In this document: one piece after another, positions 18,970 to 27,732 of the stretch
Position numbering within the stretch: the stretch's first letter is position 1
Layout of the letters: each line of letters begins with the position of its first letter
Source: Mesorhizobium sp. M7A.F.Ca.US.008.03.1.1
Lineage (GTDB): Bacteria > Pseudomonadota > Alphaproteobacteria > Rhizobiales > Rhizobiaceae
Assembly: GCF_003997495.1 (NCBI RefSeq)
Contig: NZ_RZRU01000019.1
Span: 1 to 64,000, forward strand
DNA length: 64,000 nucleotides
Direction: 5' to 3'
Notes under the pieces: model-generated
Told to the model about the DNA's origin: nothing
The model's input: the letters and a program-made list of their open reading frames with translations, nothing else
Database searches by the model: none
Position numbers and translations under genes: made by a program

Positions 18970-19875
18970 TCATCCGCGGTGGTCCGCCACCGCCATCTTG
19001 CGCCCGCTGTATTCGGCAAGCCCGATGCCGCCCAGCACGAGCACCAAAGCCAGCGCCTGATAGGACTGGAACGTCTCGCCAACGATCAGTACCGACAGCA
19101 GCGTGCCGAAGATCGGGACCAGATTGATGAACAGACCGGCGCGGTTGGCGCCGATCAGTTCGTTGCCCCTGATATAGAGGATCTGCGAGATGACCGAGGC
19201 GCCGATCGCGGTATAGATGATGACGGCCCAGCCACGCGCGTCGGGCATGATGACCTTGCCGGCGAGGACCTCCCACAGGAAGAACGGCAGCGAGGTGATG
19301 AGTGCCGCAACCGACAGGGCCAGCATCAGGCTCTGCCAGTGCATCACCGGCTTCAGCCGCAGCCCGACCGAATAGCCGCTGTAGAGAAAGACGGCGACCA
19401 GCATGATGGCGTCGCCGAAATTGAGTTCCAGCGTCAACAGCCGGCGCGGGTCGCCGTGGCAGGCGGTGAGGATCACGCCGGCGATGGTCAGCACGACGCC
19501 GACAATCTGCGCCCAGTTCACCCGCAGGCGGAAGAAGACGAAATTGGCTGTCATGATCAGGATCGGCATCGCCGCCTGTTCGATCGAGACATTGATCGCT
19601 GTCGTGTAGTTGAGCGCCGTGTAGAAGATGGTGTTGAACAAGGTGAAGCCGCTGGCGCCGAGGGCGACCAGCACGAACCAGTGCTTGCGGACTACCGGCC
19701 AGTCCTTCTGGATAGTCTTCCAGCCGATGGGCAGCATGATCGCCACGGCCAGCACCCAGCGCAGGAAGACCAGCGTCATCGGCGAGACATGATCGACCGC
19801 CAGCTTGCCGGCCACCGAATTTCCACCCCAAAGCAAGGTGGTGAGCAGCAGGAATATGTAGGCGCTTCGATGCAT
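18970..19875 (-). CDS. EamA-family (DMT superfamily) transporter
   Basis: This 301-aa protein has about ten transmembrane helices in two EamA repeats. The first begins LLTTLLWGGNSVAGKLAV, the second near TALNYTTAINVSIEQA and later LFINLVPIFGTLLSVLIVGE. The family exports metabolites or amino acids; the substrate cannot be read from sequence. It points away from purA, with about 200 bp between their starts, and lies upstream of the DUF2231 gene on the same strand. Confidence 0.85.
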   Translation of the reverse strand: MHRSAYIFLLLTTLLWGGNSVAGKLAVDHVSPMTLVFLRWVLAVAIMLPIGWKTIQKDWPVVRKHWFVLVALGASGFTLFNTIFYTALNYTTAINVSIEQAAMPILIMTANFVFFRLRVNWAQIVGVVLTIAGVILTACHGDPRRLLTLELNFGDAIMLVAVFLYSGYSVGLRLKPVMHWQSLMLALSVAALITSLPFFLWEVLAGKVIMPDARGWAVIIYTAIGASVISQILYIRGNELIGANRAGLFINLVPIFGTLLSVLIVGETFQSYQALALVLVLGGIGLAEYSGRKMAVADHRG

Positions 19876-20082
19876 CGCGGATTCCAGTCGCCGGAGCTGC
19901 GGTGTTTGCCGGCCTATTGCCCCCGCTCGCCCAAGTAAATGATGTCAAAGCCGAAAATTGTTGTGCCTCAGGGCATTTTCGACGGCAAAGAAAGGTCGCG
20001 CTCGCGAGGTCTTGACGTTATAGAGGCCTGTCGTTTCGAACCATATTCAAGCCGCTTGGCGGCGTCTCAAGGGAAAAGAAAC

Positions 20083-21381
20083 ATGGCCAATGTGGTGGTC
20101 GTCGGCTCGCAGTGGGGTGACGAAGGCAAGGGCAAGATCGTCGACTGGCTGTCGGAGCGCGCCGATGTCGTGGTGCGTTTCCAGGGCGGCCACAATGCCG
20201 GCCATACGCTGGTCGTCGACGGCAAGGTCTACAAGCTGTCGTTGCTTCCGTCGGGCGTCGTGCGCCAGGGCAAGCTGTCCATCATCGGCAATGGCGTCGT
20301 GTTCGACCCGCACGCTTTCGTCGCCGAGGTGGCAAAACTCAAGGCGCAAGGTGTCGAAGTGGCGCCGGATCGCCTGAAAATAGCCGAAAACACGGCGCTT
20401 ATCCTGTCCCTGCATCGGGAGCTGGACGGATTCCGTGAGGACGCGGCATCCAATTCCGGGACGAAGATTGGCACGACCCGTCGTGGCATCGGCCCCGCCT
20501 ACGAGGACAAGGTGGGTCGGCGCGCGGTCAGGGTGATGGATTTGGCGGATTTGGAAACACTGCCCTTGAAAGTCGACAGGTTGCTGACGCACCACAATGC
20601 GCTGCGTCGCGGGCTTGGTCACGCGGAAGTCACGCATGACGCGATCATGCAGGAACTGACCTCGGTCGCTGACGACATCCTGCCCTATATGGACCGGGTC
20701 TGGAAAATCCTCGACGACAAGCGCCGGGCCGGCGAGCGCATCCTGTTCGAGGGCGCGCAGGGCACGCTGCTCGATATCGACCACGGCACCTATCCGTTCG
20801 TCACCTCGTCGAACACGGTTGCCGGACAGGCTGCCGCCGGCTCCGGCGTCGGCCCGGGCGCCATCGGCTATGTGCTCGGCATCACCAAGGCCTATACGAC
20901 ACGGGTTGGCGAGGGTCCGTTCCCGACCGAGCAGAAGAACGAGGTCGGCGAATTCCTCGGCACGCGCGGCCATGAATTCGGCGTCGTCACCGGTCGCAAG
21001 CGCCGCTGCGGCTGGTTCGACGCGGTGCTGGTGCGCCAGGCCGTCGCTGTCAACGGCATCAAGGGCATCGCGCTGACCAAGCTCGACGTGCTTGACGGGC
21101 TGGACGAGATCAAGGTCTGCACCGGTTATCGTCTCGACGGCGAGATGATCGATTATCTGCCGGCGAGCCAGGGCGCGCAGGCACGTGTCGAACCGGTCTA
21201 CGAGACGCTCGAGGGCTGGAAAGGCACCACTGCCGGCGCGCGCAGCTGGAATGATCTGCCGGCCCAGGCGGTCAAGTATGTCCGCTACATCGAGGAGCTC
21301 ATCGGTGCCCCGGTCGCGCTCCTTTCCACCAGCCCCGAACGCGACGACACGATACTTGTGACCGATCCGTTTCAAGACTAG
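20083..21381 (+). CDS. purA: Adenylosuccinate synthetase PurA
   Basis: This 432-aa GTP-dependent ligase joins IMP and aspartate in AMP synthesis. It begins MANVVVVGSQWGDEGKGK, the GTP-binding loop with the catalytic Asp. It also contains GGHNAGHTLV with the catalytic His, the TTRRGIGPAYEDK segment and VTGRKRRCGW. The start at 20083 fits the family; a longer in-frame ATG at 19939 would add 48 residues of non-conserved sequence. A possible promoter with TTGACG and TATAG is near 20010-20024. Confidence 0.96.
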   Translation: MANVVVVGSQWGDEGKGKIVDWLSERADVVVRFQGGHNAGHTLVVDGKVYKLSLLPSGVVRQGKLSIIGNGVVFDPHAFVAEVAKLKAQGVEVAPDRLKIAENTALILSLHRELDGFREDAASNSGTKIGTTRRGIGPAYEDKVGRRAVRVMDLADLETLPLKVDRLLTHHNALRRGLGHAEVTHDAIMQELTSVADDILPYMDRVWKILDDKRRAGERILFEGAQGTLLDIDHGTYPFVTSSNTVAGQAAAGSGVGPGAIGYVLGITKAYTTRVGEGPFPTEQKNEVGEFLGTRGHEFGVVTGRKRRCGWFDAVLVRQAVAVNGIKGIALTKLDVLDGLDEIKVCTGYRLDGEMIDYLPASQGAQARVEPVYETLEGWKGTTAGARSWNDLPAQAVKYVRYIEELIGAPVALLSTSPERDDTILVTDPFQD

Positions 21382-21457
21382 TTTCTGAAGCCTTTCCGGG
21401 CATCGCGGCTGATTTGCGGGGCCGGCGCGGAAACAAAAAATACAGGTCGACTGAAGC

Positions 21458-23113
21458 ATGGCAGATTTCGTTGCTGTTCTGAAAAAGGCGCTCGACAAGC
21501 ATGGTGACGAGACGCCGGAAAAGCGTACGCGCATCTATGCCAGCGTTCGTACCATGCTGGCGAAGAAGCTTGCGGAGTATTCGCCGCCGCTGGCCAGCGA
21601 AGCCATAGCCACTCAGACGCGTTCGCTGGAAGACGCGATCGCCAGTGTCGAGCGGGACTATGCCAAGAGCGTACCGGAAACCGATCCGCTCGCGGAACTG
21701 GAACACATCTTTTCGTCGATCGATCGCAACAAGAACCAGCCGAGCCATACAAGGCAGCCGGCGAAGGCGGAATCGGTCTGGCCCGCGCCGCCCGTCACCA
21801 AGCCCGAGCCCTATCAACCCGCGCCGCCGCCTGCCGCCAAGGTCGAGCCAAGCTGGCAAAGATCGACGCCGGCGCCTGCTCAGCCGGCTCGCGCCGACAC
21901 GCCTCTTCCAGGCATGAACGCCGAGGAGGCGGATGACGAGGCCGATGTCTTTTCCAGCAACGAAGACAATGAAGAGCCGGTACCGGACACCTTCCAGCGC
22001 CTGCGTCCCGCCGAGCGCAAGCGCAGCTATGGCGGGCTGATCGCCGCCGTCGTCGCGTTGCTGGTCGTTGCCGGCGGCGGCTACGGCATCTGGCTGAACA
22101 AGGACGCCTTCGGCAAGATGCTGGGGCTTGGCGGCAATCAGGTCGCCAAGACTGAGCCGGTGAAACCAGCGCCCGCCAAGCCGGCAACCGATGCCGCGGC
22201 AGCGCCTCCGGCGCCCGCGGCTGGCGGCACGGAAGCCGAAAGCACGAAATTCACCCAGCGGCTGACACCGCAGGGCAGTGAAGTCGACCCGGGTCCGGCC
22301 GGTGGCCAAAGCGGCATCGGCGAAGGCGAATCGGTCGCCGCGCTGACCACCCCGCCCTCGGCGACCAACGCACCGGCGATTTCCGCACCGGCCGCCGGTA
22401 CGCCGGCCGCGGCAACGCCTCCGGCGACAGGTGCCGCCCCCGCAACGCCGCCTGCCAACGGAGCTGCCCCGGCAGCGCCGGCCGATGCCGCCGCCACTCC
22501 ACCGGCACCGGCAGCCACGCCGGCAGCGCCGGCAGCCGCACCGACTGAAACCGCTCTGCCGGTCGGCCAGAAGGCGATCTTCTATGAGGAGCGCACCAGC
22601 ACCGCCCAGGGCTCCGCCGAGCCCGGCAACATCGTCTGGTCGCTGGTGCAGGAATCGCCCGGCGGAGACCTGCCGCCGGAGCCGGCGATCCGCGCCGAGG
22701 CAACCATTCCCGGCAAGGACATCCAGTTGCGCATGACCATCCGCCGCAACACCGACCAGACACTGCCGGCCAGCCATATCATCGAGATGATCTTCCTGAC
22801 GCCCGACGGTTTCGAGGGCGGCGGTGTCGACAACATCCTGCGCGTCGCCATGAAGAGTTCGGAACAGGATGCCGGCAGCCCGCTGATAGGCATTCCGGCC
22901 AAGATCGCCGACGGCTTCTTCCTCGTCGCGCTCAACGACACCAAGGCCGACGAAGACGCCAACATGACCCTGCTTCGCGGTCAGGACTGGATCGACGTGC
23001 CGGTCGTCTACAAGACCGGACGGCGGGCGCTGCTGACCATGGAAAAGGGCATTCCCGGCGAGAAGGTGTTCGACGAGGCGATCAAGGCCTGGCAGGCGAA
23101 GACGGCGGGCTGA
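21458..23113 (+). CDS. Low-complexity single-pass membrane protein with C-terminal globular domain, unknown function
   Basis: This 551-aa protein has an N-terminal helical, probably cytoplasmic part (about residues 1-90, MADFVAVLKKALDKHG...), a Pro/Ala-rich stretch, one transmembrane helix (about 192-212, LIAAVVALLVVAGGGYGIWL), then a long Ala/Pro/Gly/Thr linker (about 225-365). A C-terminal domain of roughly 185 residues follows, opening QKAIFYEERTS. The topology suggests a periplasmic C-terminal domain held off the inner membrane. It lies 77 bp after purA. I do not recognise the family. Confidence 0.8.
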   Translation: MADFVAVLKKALDKHGDETPEKRTRIYASVRTMLAKKLAEYSPPLASEAIATQTRSLEDAIASVERDYAKSVPETDPLAELEHIFSSIDRNKNQPSHTRQPAKAESVWPAPPVTKPEPYQPAPPPAAKVEPSWQRSTPAPAQPARADTPLPGMNAEEADDEADVFSSNEDNEEPVPDTFQRLRPAERKRSYGGLIAAVVALLVVAGGGYGIWLNKDAFGKMLGLGGNQVAKTEPVKPAPAKPATDAAAAPPAPAAGGTEAESTKFTQRLTPQGSEVDPGPAGGQSGIGEGESVAALTTPPSATNAPAISAPAAGTPAAATPPATGAAPATPPANGAAPAAPADAAATPPAPAATPAAPAAAPTETALPVGQKAIFYEERTSTAQGSAEPGNIVWSLVQESPGGDLPPEPAIRAEATIPGKDIQLRMTIRRNTDQTLPASHIIEMIFLTPDGFEGGGVDNILRVAMKSSEQDAGSPLIGIPAKIADGFFLVALNDTKADEDANMTLLRGQDWIDVPVVYKTGRRALLTMEKGIPGEKVFDEAIKAWQAKTAG

Positions 23114-23144
23114 GGACGAGCGTCTCGCTCGGCTATTGCCGCCG

Positions 23145-23444
23145 TCAGAAGCCTTGGAAAAGCATGTCAAGTGCATCGACGATGACGTCGTGCTGCTTCA
23201 GCAGGTTCAATCGACTGTCAACCAGTTCGCTGGCCGCCACGGTTGCGATCAGATGAGTGACCATGACCAGCTTTTGACCGTTGATTTCGAAGGTGGGATG
23301 GAGCTTTCGCATTGGCGGTGGCACCGCTGCGAGCGGCAGAAGGGGAACCACTACCCGTGTCGTGAAATTGTCAAGCAGATCCGATTGAACGTCGAGCAGA
23401 TAACTGCCTTCGGGGCGTCCCGCGAAGACGTCGAAACGTGCCAT
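23145..23444 (-). CDS. ccdB: CcdB-family toxin
   Basis: This 99-aa protein starts MARFDVFAGRPEGSYLLDVQ, matching CcdB toxins, which trap DNA gyrase. Other CcdB-like segments are TRVVVPLLPL and, at the C-terminus, SELVDSRLNLLKQHDVIVDALDML. The ATG overlaps the ccdA stop by one base (TGATG), the usual translational coupling of these pairs. The length equals that of plasmid CcdB. Toxicity is inferred from family only. Confidence 0.88.
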   Translation of the reverse strand: MARFDVFAGRPEGSYLLDVQSDLLDNFTTRVVVPLLPLAAVPPPMRKLHPTFEINGQKLVMVTHLIATVAASELVDSRLNLLKQHDVIVDALDMLFQGF

Positions 23445-23686
23445 CAGAACTGCCGCGAGTCTTCCAGCGGGATGCCGTGTTTTTCGACATAGTCGTTCCA
23501 TGCATCCATTGTGGCGCGGTTCTCAAGCTTCCACAGGCGCGCTTTCTCGGCCGCCACTGCTTCCGCTATGCCGGCCTCTGCGGCCCGCGAGACATTCACA
23601 TCAAGGCCCTTGGCCTCTCTCATGAGTTTCGCATCGATCGACAGATTTGCTGGCTGACGGATCGCATTCAAGGCAATCTTGCGCAT
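23444..23686 (-). CDS. ccdA: CcdA-family antitoxin
   Basis: This 80-aa protein starts MRKIALNAIRQPANLSIDAK, with an N-terminal ribbon-helix-helix-like DNA-binding part and the CcdA-typical C-terminal tail ENRATMDAWNDYVEKHGIPL that wraps the toxin. The start at 23686 is chosen over the in-frame ATG at 23722 because the latter lies inside the operator palindrome. It is followed directly by ccdB. CcdA normally represses its own operon together with CcdB; the palindrome upstream is a plausible target. Confidence 0.87.
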   Translation of the reverse strand: MRKIALNAIRQPANLSIDAKLMREAKGLDVNVSRAAEAGIAEAVAAEKARLWKLENRATMDAWNDYVEKHGIPLEDSRQF

Positions 23687-23701
23687 GGTAGCCTCCGCAA
23701 C

Positions 23702-23722
23702 ATGCGCATAATGTATGCGCAT
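23702..23722. promoter_or_regulatory. ccdAB operator palindrome
   Basis: ATGCGCATA (23702-23710) and TATGCGCAT (23714-23722) form a perfect 9-bp inverted repeat with a three-base spacer, starting 15 bp upstream of the ccdA start. Autoregulatory operators of type II toxin-antitoxin operons usually sit exactly here. Confidence 0.75.
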
Positions 23723-23778
23723 TTCCGCGTCGGATCAATATGGTTACGGCTTATGATCGGCCTACGGCCGAACACTCC

Positions 23779-25599
23779 TCACCCTTCCATCTCCTCCCGC
23801 AGCATTTCCAGTTCCAGCCACTCCTCTTCAAGCGCCGCCAGCGTGGCGCGCTCCTTGTCGAGGGCGGCGATGGTTTTCTGGAAGGAGGCGGGGTCGCGCT
23901 CGTAATAGGCGGGATCGGCGATGTTGTTCTCAAGCCTCGAGATCGACGCCATCACAGCCTCGATTTTCTTGGGCAGCGATTCCAGCGCAAATTTCTGCTT
24001 GAACGACAGTTTCTTCGCCGGCCCCTTTGGAGCGGCTGCCTCGCTCTTGCCCGGTGCGGGTGCTTCGCCGTTTTCGGCCTTCGCGCGCGCCTTGCGGTCG
24101 TCCAGCCTGGTGCCACCGCGCTGCGCCAGCATGTCGGAGTAGCCGCCGGCATATTCGATCCAGCGGCCGTCACCATCCGGCGCGATCAGGCTGGTCACGG
24201 TGCGGTCGAGGAAATCGCGGTCGTGGCTGACCAGGATAACGGTGCCGGCAAAGCCCGCAACCAGTTCCTGCAGGAGTTCCAGCGTCTCCATGTCGAGATC
24301 GTTGGTCGGCTCATCGAGCACCAGAAGGTTTGCCGGCCGCGCCAGCACGCGCGCCAGCAAGAGCCGCGCCCGCTCGCCGCCCGAAAGCTCCCGCACCGGC
24401 GTGCGCGCCTGCTCCGGCTTGAACAGGAAATCCTTCATGTAGGAGACGACGTGGCGCTGCTCGCCATTGATGACGAGGTTCTCCCCGCGCCCGTCGGTGA
24501 GATATTGCGCCAGCGTCTCCTGCGGGTCGACCGCCTCGCGCTTCTGGTCGAGCGTGGCGATCTCCAGATTGGTGCCGAGCCGTATCGAACCGGCGTCGGG
24601 CTTCATCTCGCCGGTCAGCATCTTCAAGAGCGTGGTCTTGCCGGCGCCGTTCGGCCCGACCAGGCCAACGCGGTCGCCGCGCTGGATGCGGGTCGAAAAC
24701 CCCTTGACCACGGTGAGGTCGCCAAAGCTCTTCTCGATGTTCTTGGCCTCGATCACCAGCTTGCCGGATTCGGCGGCGTCGCTCGCCACCATGGTGGCCG
24801 AGCCTTCGGCGCCGCGATGGCCGCGAAAGCGCTGGCGCATGGTCTGCAACTCGCCGAGCCGGCGCATGTTGCGCTTGCGCCGCGCGGTCACGCCGTAGCG
24901 CAGCCAATGCTCTTCGCGAACGATCTGGCGGCCGAGTTTATGCTGCTCGCGCTCTTCTTCCTCCAGAACCAGGTCGCGCCATTCCTCGAAATGGCCAAAG
25001 CCCTTGTCCAGCCTGCGGGTCTGGCCACGATCGAGCCAGATCGTGGCGCGCGACACGCGCTCCAGGAAACGGCGGTCGTGCGAGATGACGATCAGTGCCG
25101 AGGAGGTGCGGATGAGCTCTTCTTCCAGCCATTCGATCACCGAGAGGTCGAGATGGTTGGTCGGCTCATCGAGCAGCAGGATGTCGGGCTCAGGCGCCAT
25201 GACGCGGGCAAGGGCGGCGCGCCTCGCCTCGCCGCCCGACAGGTCGTTCGGACGTTCCTCACCCGACAGCCCGAGATGCTCCATCAGATAGCTGGCGCGG
25301 TAGGGATCGTCGGCGGGGCCAAGCCCGGCCTCGACATAGGCGCGGACCGACGCAAAACCCTCCATGTCGGGCATCTGCGGCAGATAGCGGACGGTCGCCG
25401 AAGGCTGGCGGAACACCTCGCCATCCTGCGGCTCGATCAGGCCGGCGGCGATCTTCAGCAGCGTCGACTTGCCGGATCCGTTACGGCCGACCAATGCGAT
25501 CTTGTCGCCGGCCGAAGCGGTCAAGGCGGCGCCATCGAGCAGCGGCGTGCCGCCGAAGGTCAGTTTTATCCCGTCGAGGTTGAGAAGGGGCGGGGCCAT
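23779..25599 (-). CDS. uup: ABC-F family ATPase (Uup-like)
   Basis: This 606-aa soluble protein carries two ABC domains and no membrane helix. The first has GRNGSGKST and LSGGEARRAALARV, the second GPNGAGKTT and LSGGERARLLLARVL, with LLDEPTNHLDL and VLDEPTNDLDM Walker B motifs. A Lys/Glu-rich interdomain linker and a C-terminal coiled coil (about residues 535-606) place it nearest to Uup among ABC-F proteins, which act on the ribosome or branched nucleic acids. It starts one base after the thiN stop, so the two are co-translated. Confidence 0.88.
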   Translation of the reverse strand: MAPPLLNLDGIKLTFGGTPLLDGAALTASAGDKIALVGRNGSGKSTLLKIAAGLIEPQDGEVFRQPSATVRYLPQMPDMEGFASVRAYVEAGLGPADDPYRASYLMEHLGLSGEERPNDLSGGEARRAALARVMAPEPDILLLDEPTNHLDLSVIEWLEEELIRTSSALIVISHDRRFLERVSRATIWLDRGQTRRLDKGFGHFEEWRDLVLEEEEREQHKLGRQIVREEHWLRYGVTARRKRNMRRLGELQTMRQRFRGHRGAEGSATMVASDAAESGKLVIEAKNIEKSFGDLTVVKGFSTRIQRGDRVGLVGPNGAGKTTLLKMLTGEMKPDAGSIRLGTNLEIATLDQKREAVDPQETLAQYLTDGRGENLVINGEQRHVVSYMKDFLFKPEQARTPVRELSGGERARLLLARVLARPANLLVLDEPTNDLDMETLELLQELVAGFAGTVILVSHDRDFLDRTVTSLIAPDGDGRWIEYAGGYSDMLAQRGGTRLDDRKARAKAENGEAPAPGKSEAAAPKGPAKKLSFKQKFALESLPKKIEAVMASISRLENNIADPAYYERDPASFQKTIAALDKERATLAALEEEWLELEMLREEMEG

Positions 25600-25600
25600 G

Positions 25601-26245
25601 TCAGCTTTCAGGTAAGGGATAGGGATGAGCGAGCAGCATCGCGCTGCCATGGTCGAGCGCGATTTCGAGGTGGCCCTTGACCTCGTTGGAAATGGTCAGC
25701 GACGAACCGAAGGCCACCCTGACGTGAGCGAGCGGCCATTTGGCGCCGGTGACGGTCAGGCCGTCGAGCTCGGAAAAGCCGAGCACCGAAAACAGCGTGC
25801 CGTCGGCATAGTCGAAGCCGGCCGTTCCGCGCAGCAGGGGGATGCCTTCCTGAGCGCCGCTGGTCAAAAGCACATCGGTCCCGGCCTCGGCCAGCCGCAA
25901 GGCAAGCGCCAGATGCAGGAAAGCGTGGTCGGCGCGCCTGCCGCCAAAGGCGCCGGCGAGCACCAGGCGGGTCGCGCCGCGTTCCAGTGCTGCGGCGATG
26001 GCAAGTTCGCCATCGGTCTGGTCCTTTTCCGCCGGGAAGGTCCGGCGCGGCACGCAAGCGAGATCGTCCGGCAGGTTCGCCGGCACGGAATCGAAATCGC
26101 CCACCCACAGTTCCGGCACGAGACCCAGCAACCGCGCATGGCCGATGCCGGCGTCGGCGGCGATGACGCGGGAGCCTTCGACCTGACGGTCGAGCCGTGG
26201 CGTGCGGATGAGATCGCCGCCAAGCAGGATGGTGAATGTGCTCAT
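25601..26245 (-). CDS. thiN: Thiamine diphosphokinase
   Basis: This 214-aa enzyme transfers pyrophosphate from ATP to thiamine to give thiamine diphosphate. Conserved segments are VIAADAGIGHARLLGLVPELWVGDFDSV, the PAEKDQTDGELAIAAAL active-site region and GAFGGRRADHAF. It diverges from the TPP-riboswitch-controlled thiBPQ uptake operon, so imported thiamine and its activation are encoded side by side. No riboswitch is seen on its own strand. Confidence 0.9.
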   Translation of the reverse strand: MSTFTILLGGDLIRTPRLDRQVEGSRVIAADAGIGHARLLGLVPELWVGDFDSVPANLPDDLACVPRRTFPAEKDQTDGELAIAAALERGATRLVLAGAFGGRRADHAFLHLALALRLAEAGTDVLLTSGAQEGIPLLRGTAGFDYADGTLFSVLGFSELDGLTVTGAKWPLAHVRVAFGSSLTISNEVKGHLEIALDHGSAMLLAHPYPLPES

Positions 26246-26331
26246 ATCGTGTGGCCCTTACCAGCCCGGCACGGGAAACGGAAGGCGGCAAACTCCCACT
26301 TGCATGGCGGATCGGCCCGGCCTATGTGTCG

Positions 26332-26491
26332 AAACGCTCTAACGGGGTGCCGGACGCGATCTTCGCGGACCGGCTGAGAGGCAGTCTCGCCAACCCGCTG
26401 AACCTGATCCGGTTTGTACCGGCGGAGGGATTAGACGTTTCGGACAGTCCGACGCCTCAATTCCTTTCAATTCGAACGAAGGAGGCGCCGA
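26332..26491 (+). promoter_or_regulatory. TPP riboswitch (THI element) controlling thiB
   Basis: The conserved core is visible: ACGGGGTGCC, CGGCTGAGA, ACCCGCTGAACCTGATC and CGGCGGAGGGA. The closing helix pairs AAACG-TCTAA (26332-26342, one bulged base) with TTAGACGTTT (26431-26440). Downstream, CGCCTC (26453-26458) can pair with GAGGCG (26482-26487), which covers the ribosome site GGAGG of thiB (26481-26485). No T-run is present, so control of translation start is inferred: TPP binding would favour the sequestered form. Confidence 0.93.
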
Positions 26492-27490
26492 ATGCGCACG
26501 CTTTTATACGCTCTTGTTTCAGCAACGGTCGTGGCCTTGTCCGGGCCGGCCTTGGCCAAGGACAAGCTCACCGTCTACACCTATGAGAGTTTCACCGCCG
26601 ACTGGGGTCCCGGTCCCGTGGTGAAGAAGGAGTTCGAGGCTGAATGCGGCTGCGACGTCGAGTTCGTCTCGGTCGCCGATGGCGTCGCGCTGCTCAACCG
26701 CGTCAGATTGGAAGGCGCATCGACCAAGGCCGATATCGTGCTTGGCCTCGACACCAATCTCACCGCCGACGCCAAGGCGTCAGGCCTGTTCGCGCCGCAT
26801 GGCGCGGTGACGGATGTCAATGTGCCGGGCGGCTGGAGCGACGATACGTTTGTCCCCTTCGACTACGGCTATTTCGCTGTCGTGTATGACACGCAGAAGC
26901 TGAAGAACCCGCCGAAGAGCCTGAAGGAGCTGGTCGAAGGCAGCGCCGACCACAAGATCGTCATCCAGGATCCGCGCACCTCGACGCCGGGCCTCGGCCT
27001 GCTTCTGTGGGTCAAGTCGGTCTATGGCGACAAGGCGCCGGAGGCCTGGGCCAAGCTCAAGGCCAAGGTGCTGACCGTGACGCCGGGCTGGAGCGAGGCC
27101 TATGGGCTGTTCACCAAGGGCGAGGCGCCGATGGTGCTGTCCTACACGACGTCGCCGGCCTACCACATGGTCGCCGAGAACACCGAGCGCTACCAGGCGG
27201 CCTCCTTCGAGGAGGGCGAGTATCTGCAGATCGAGGTGGCGGGCATCACCACGACGGGTGCGAAGAACCCGCTGGCGGCAAAGTTCATGGCCTTCATGAC
27301 CGGGCCGAAATTCCAGGATGCCATCCCCGAGACCAACTGGATGTTCCCGGCAGGCAAGACCGACAAGCCGCTCAATCCGGCCTTCGACAAACTGGTCAAG
27401 CCAACGAAGACCTTGCTGTTCAGCCCGCAAGAGGTCGCCGCCAACCGCAAGGCCTGGGTCGATGAATGGCTGGCGGTGATGAGCAAGTAG
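26492..27490 (+). CDS. thiB: Thiamine ABC transporter, substrate-binding protein
   Basis: This 332-aa protein has a signal peptide (about residues 1-22, ending GPALA), followed by DKLTVYTYESFTADWGPGP, the typical start of ThiB. It captures thiamine or its phosphates in the periplasm. GPKFQDAIPETNWMFPAG near the C-terminus is also ThiB-like. The ATG follows GGAGG six bases upstream, inside the riboswitch expression platform. thiP follows after 242 bp, occupied mostly by an inverted repeat. Confidence 0.94.
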   Translation: MRTLLYALVSATVVALSGPALAKDKLTVYTYESFTADWGPGPVVKKEFEAECGCDVEFVSVADGVALLNRVRLEGASTKADIVLGLDTNLTADAKASGLFAPHGAVTDVNVPGGWSDDTFVPFDYGYFAVVYDTQKLKNPPKSLKELVEGSADHKIVIQDPRTSTPGLGLLLWVKSVYGDKAPEAWAKLKAKVLTVTPGWSEAYGLFTKGEAPMVLSYTTSPAYHMVAENTERYQAASFEEGEYLQIEVAGITTTGAKNPLAAKFMAFMTGPKFQDAIPETNWMFPAGKTDKPLNPAFDKLVKPTKTLLFSPQEVAANRKAWVDEWLAVMSK

Positions 27491-27523
27491 GCTCAAACCT
27501 CGTCGGATGTCTGTGCCAAGTCA

Positions 27524-27677
27524 CCCCCCTCTGTCCTGCCGGACATCTCCCCCTCAAGGGGGGAGATTGGCAGCGTTGTTGCTGGTTCTAGTCTGGCAAC
27601 GTTGGAGACTAGCGGAAGCATGGGTGGCGGCCGATCTCCCCCCTGGAGGGGGAGATGTCCGGCAGGACAGAGGGGGG
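27524..27677. repeat. Nested inverted-repeat (MITE-like) element between thiB and thiP
   Basis: Two perfect 32-bp arms (27524-27555 and 27646-27677) are inverted copies, beginning CCCCCCTCTGTCCTGCC on the left. The complementarity extends inward about 15 bases with two mismatches. Each arm can also fold alone (ATCTCCCCC with GGGGGAGAT), and the centre holds a third hairpin, CTAGTCT (27588-27594) with AGACTAG (27606-27612). No coding capacity is evident. It looks like a miniature dispersed element inserted within the operon. Confidence 0.8.
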
Positions 27678-27732
27678 CGCCAAGGAACGCAATCCTTTGT
27701 AATTGCCGCGATGGAAAGAATGGTGGTCCAGC

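Noticed and set aside
21299..23176. 625-codon frame opposite the gene at 21458
   Set aside because: Arg/Gly-rich mirror of the Ala/Pro-rich coding strand; no start signals.
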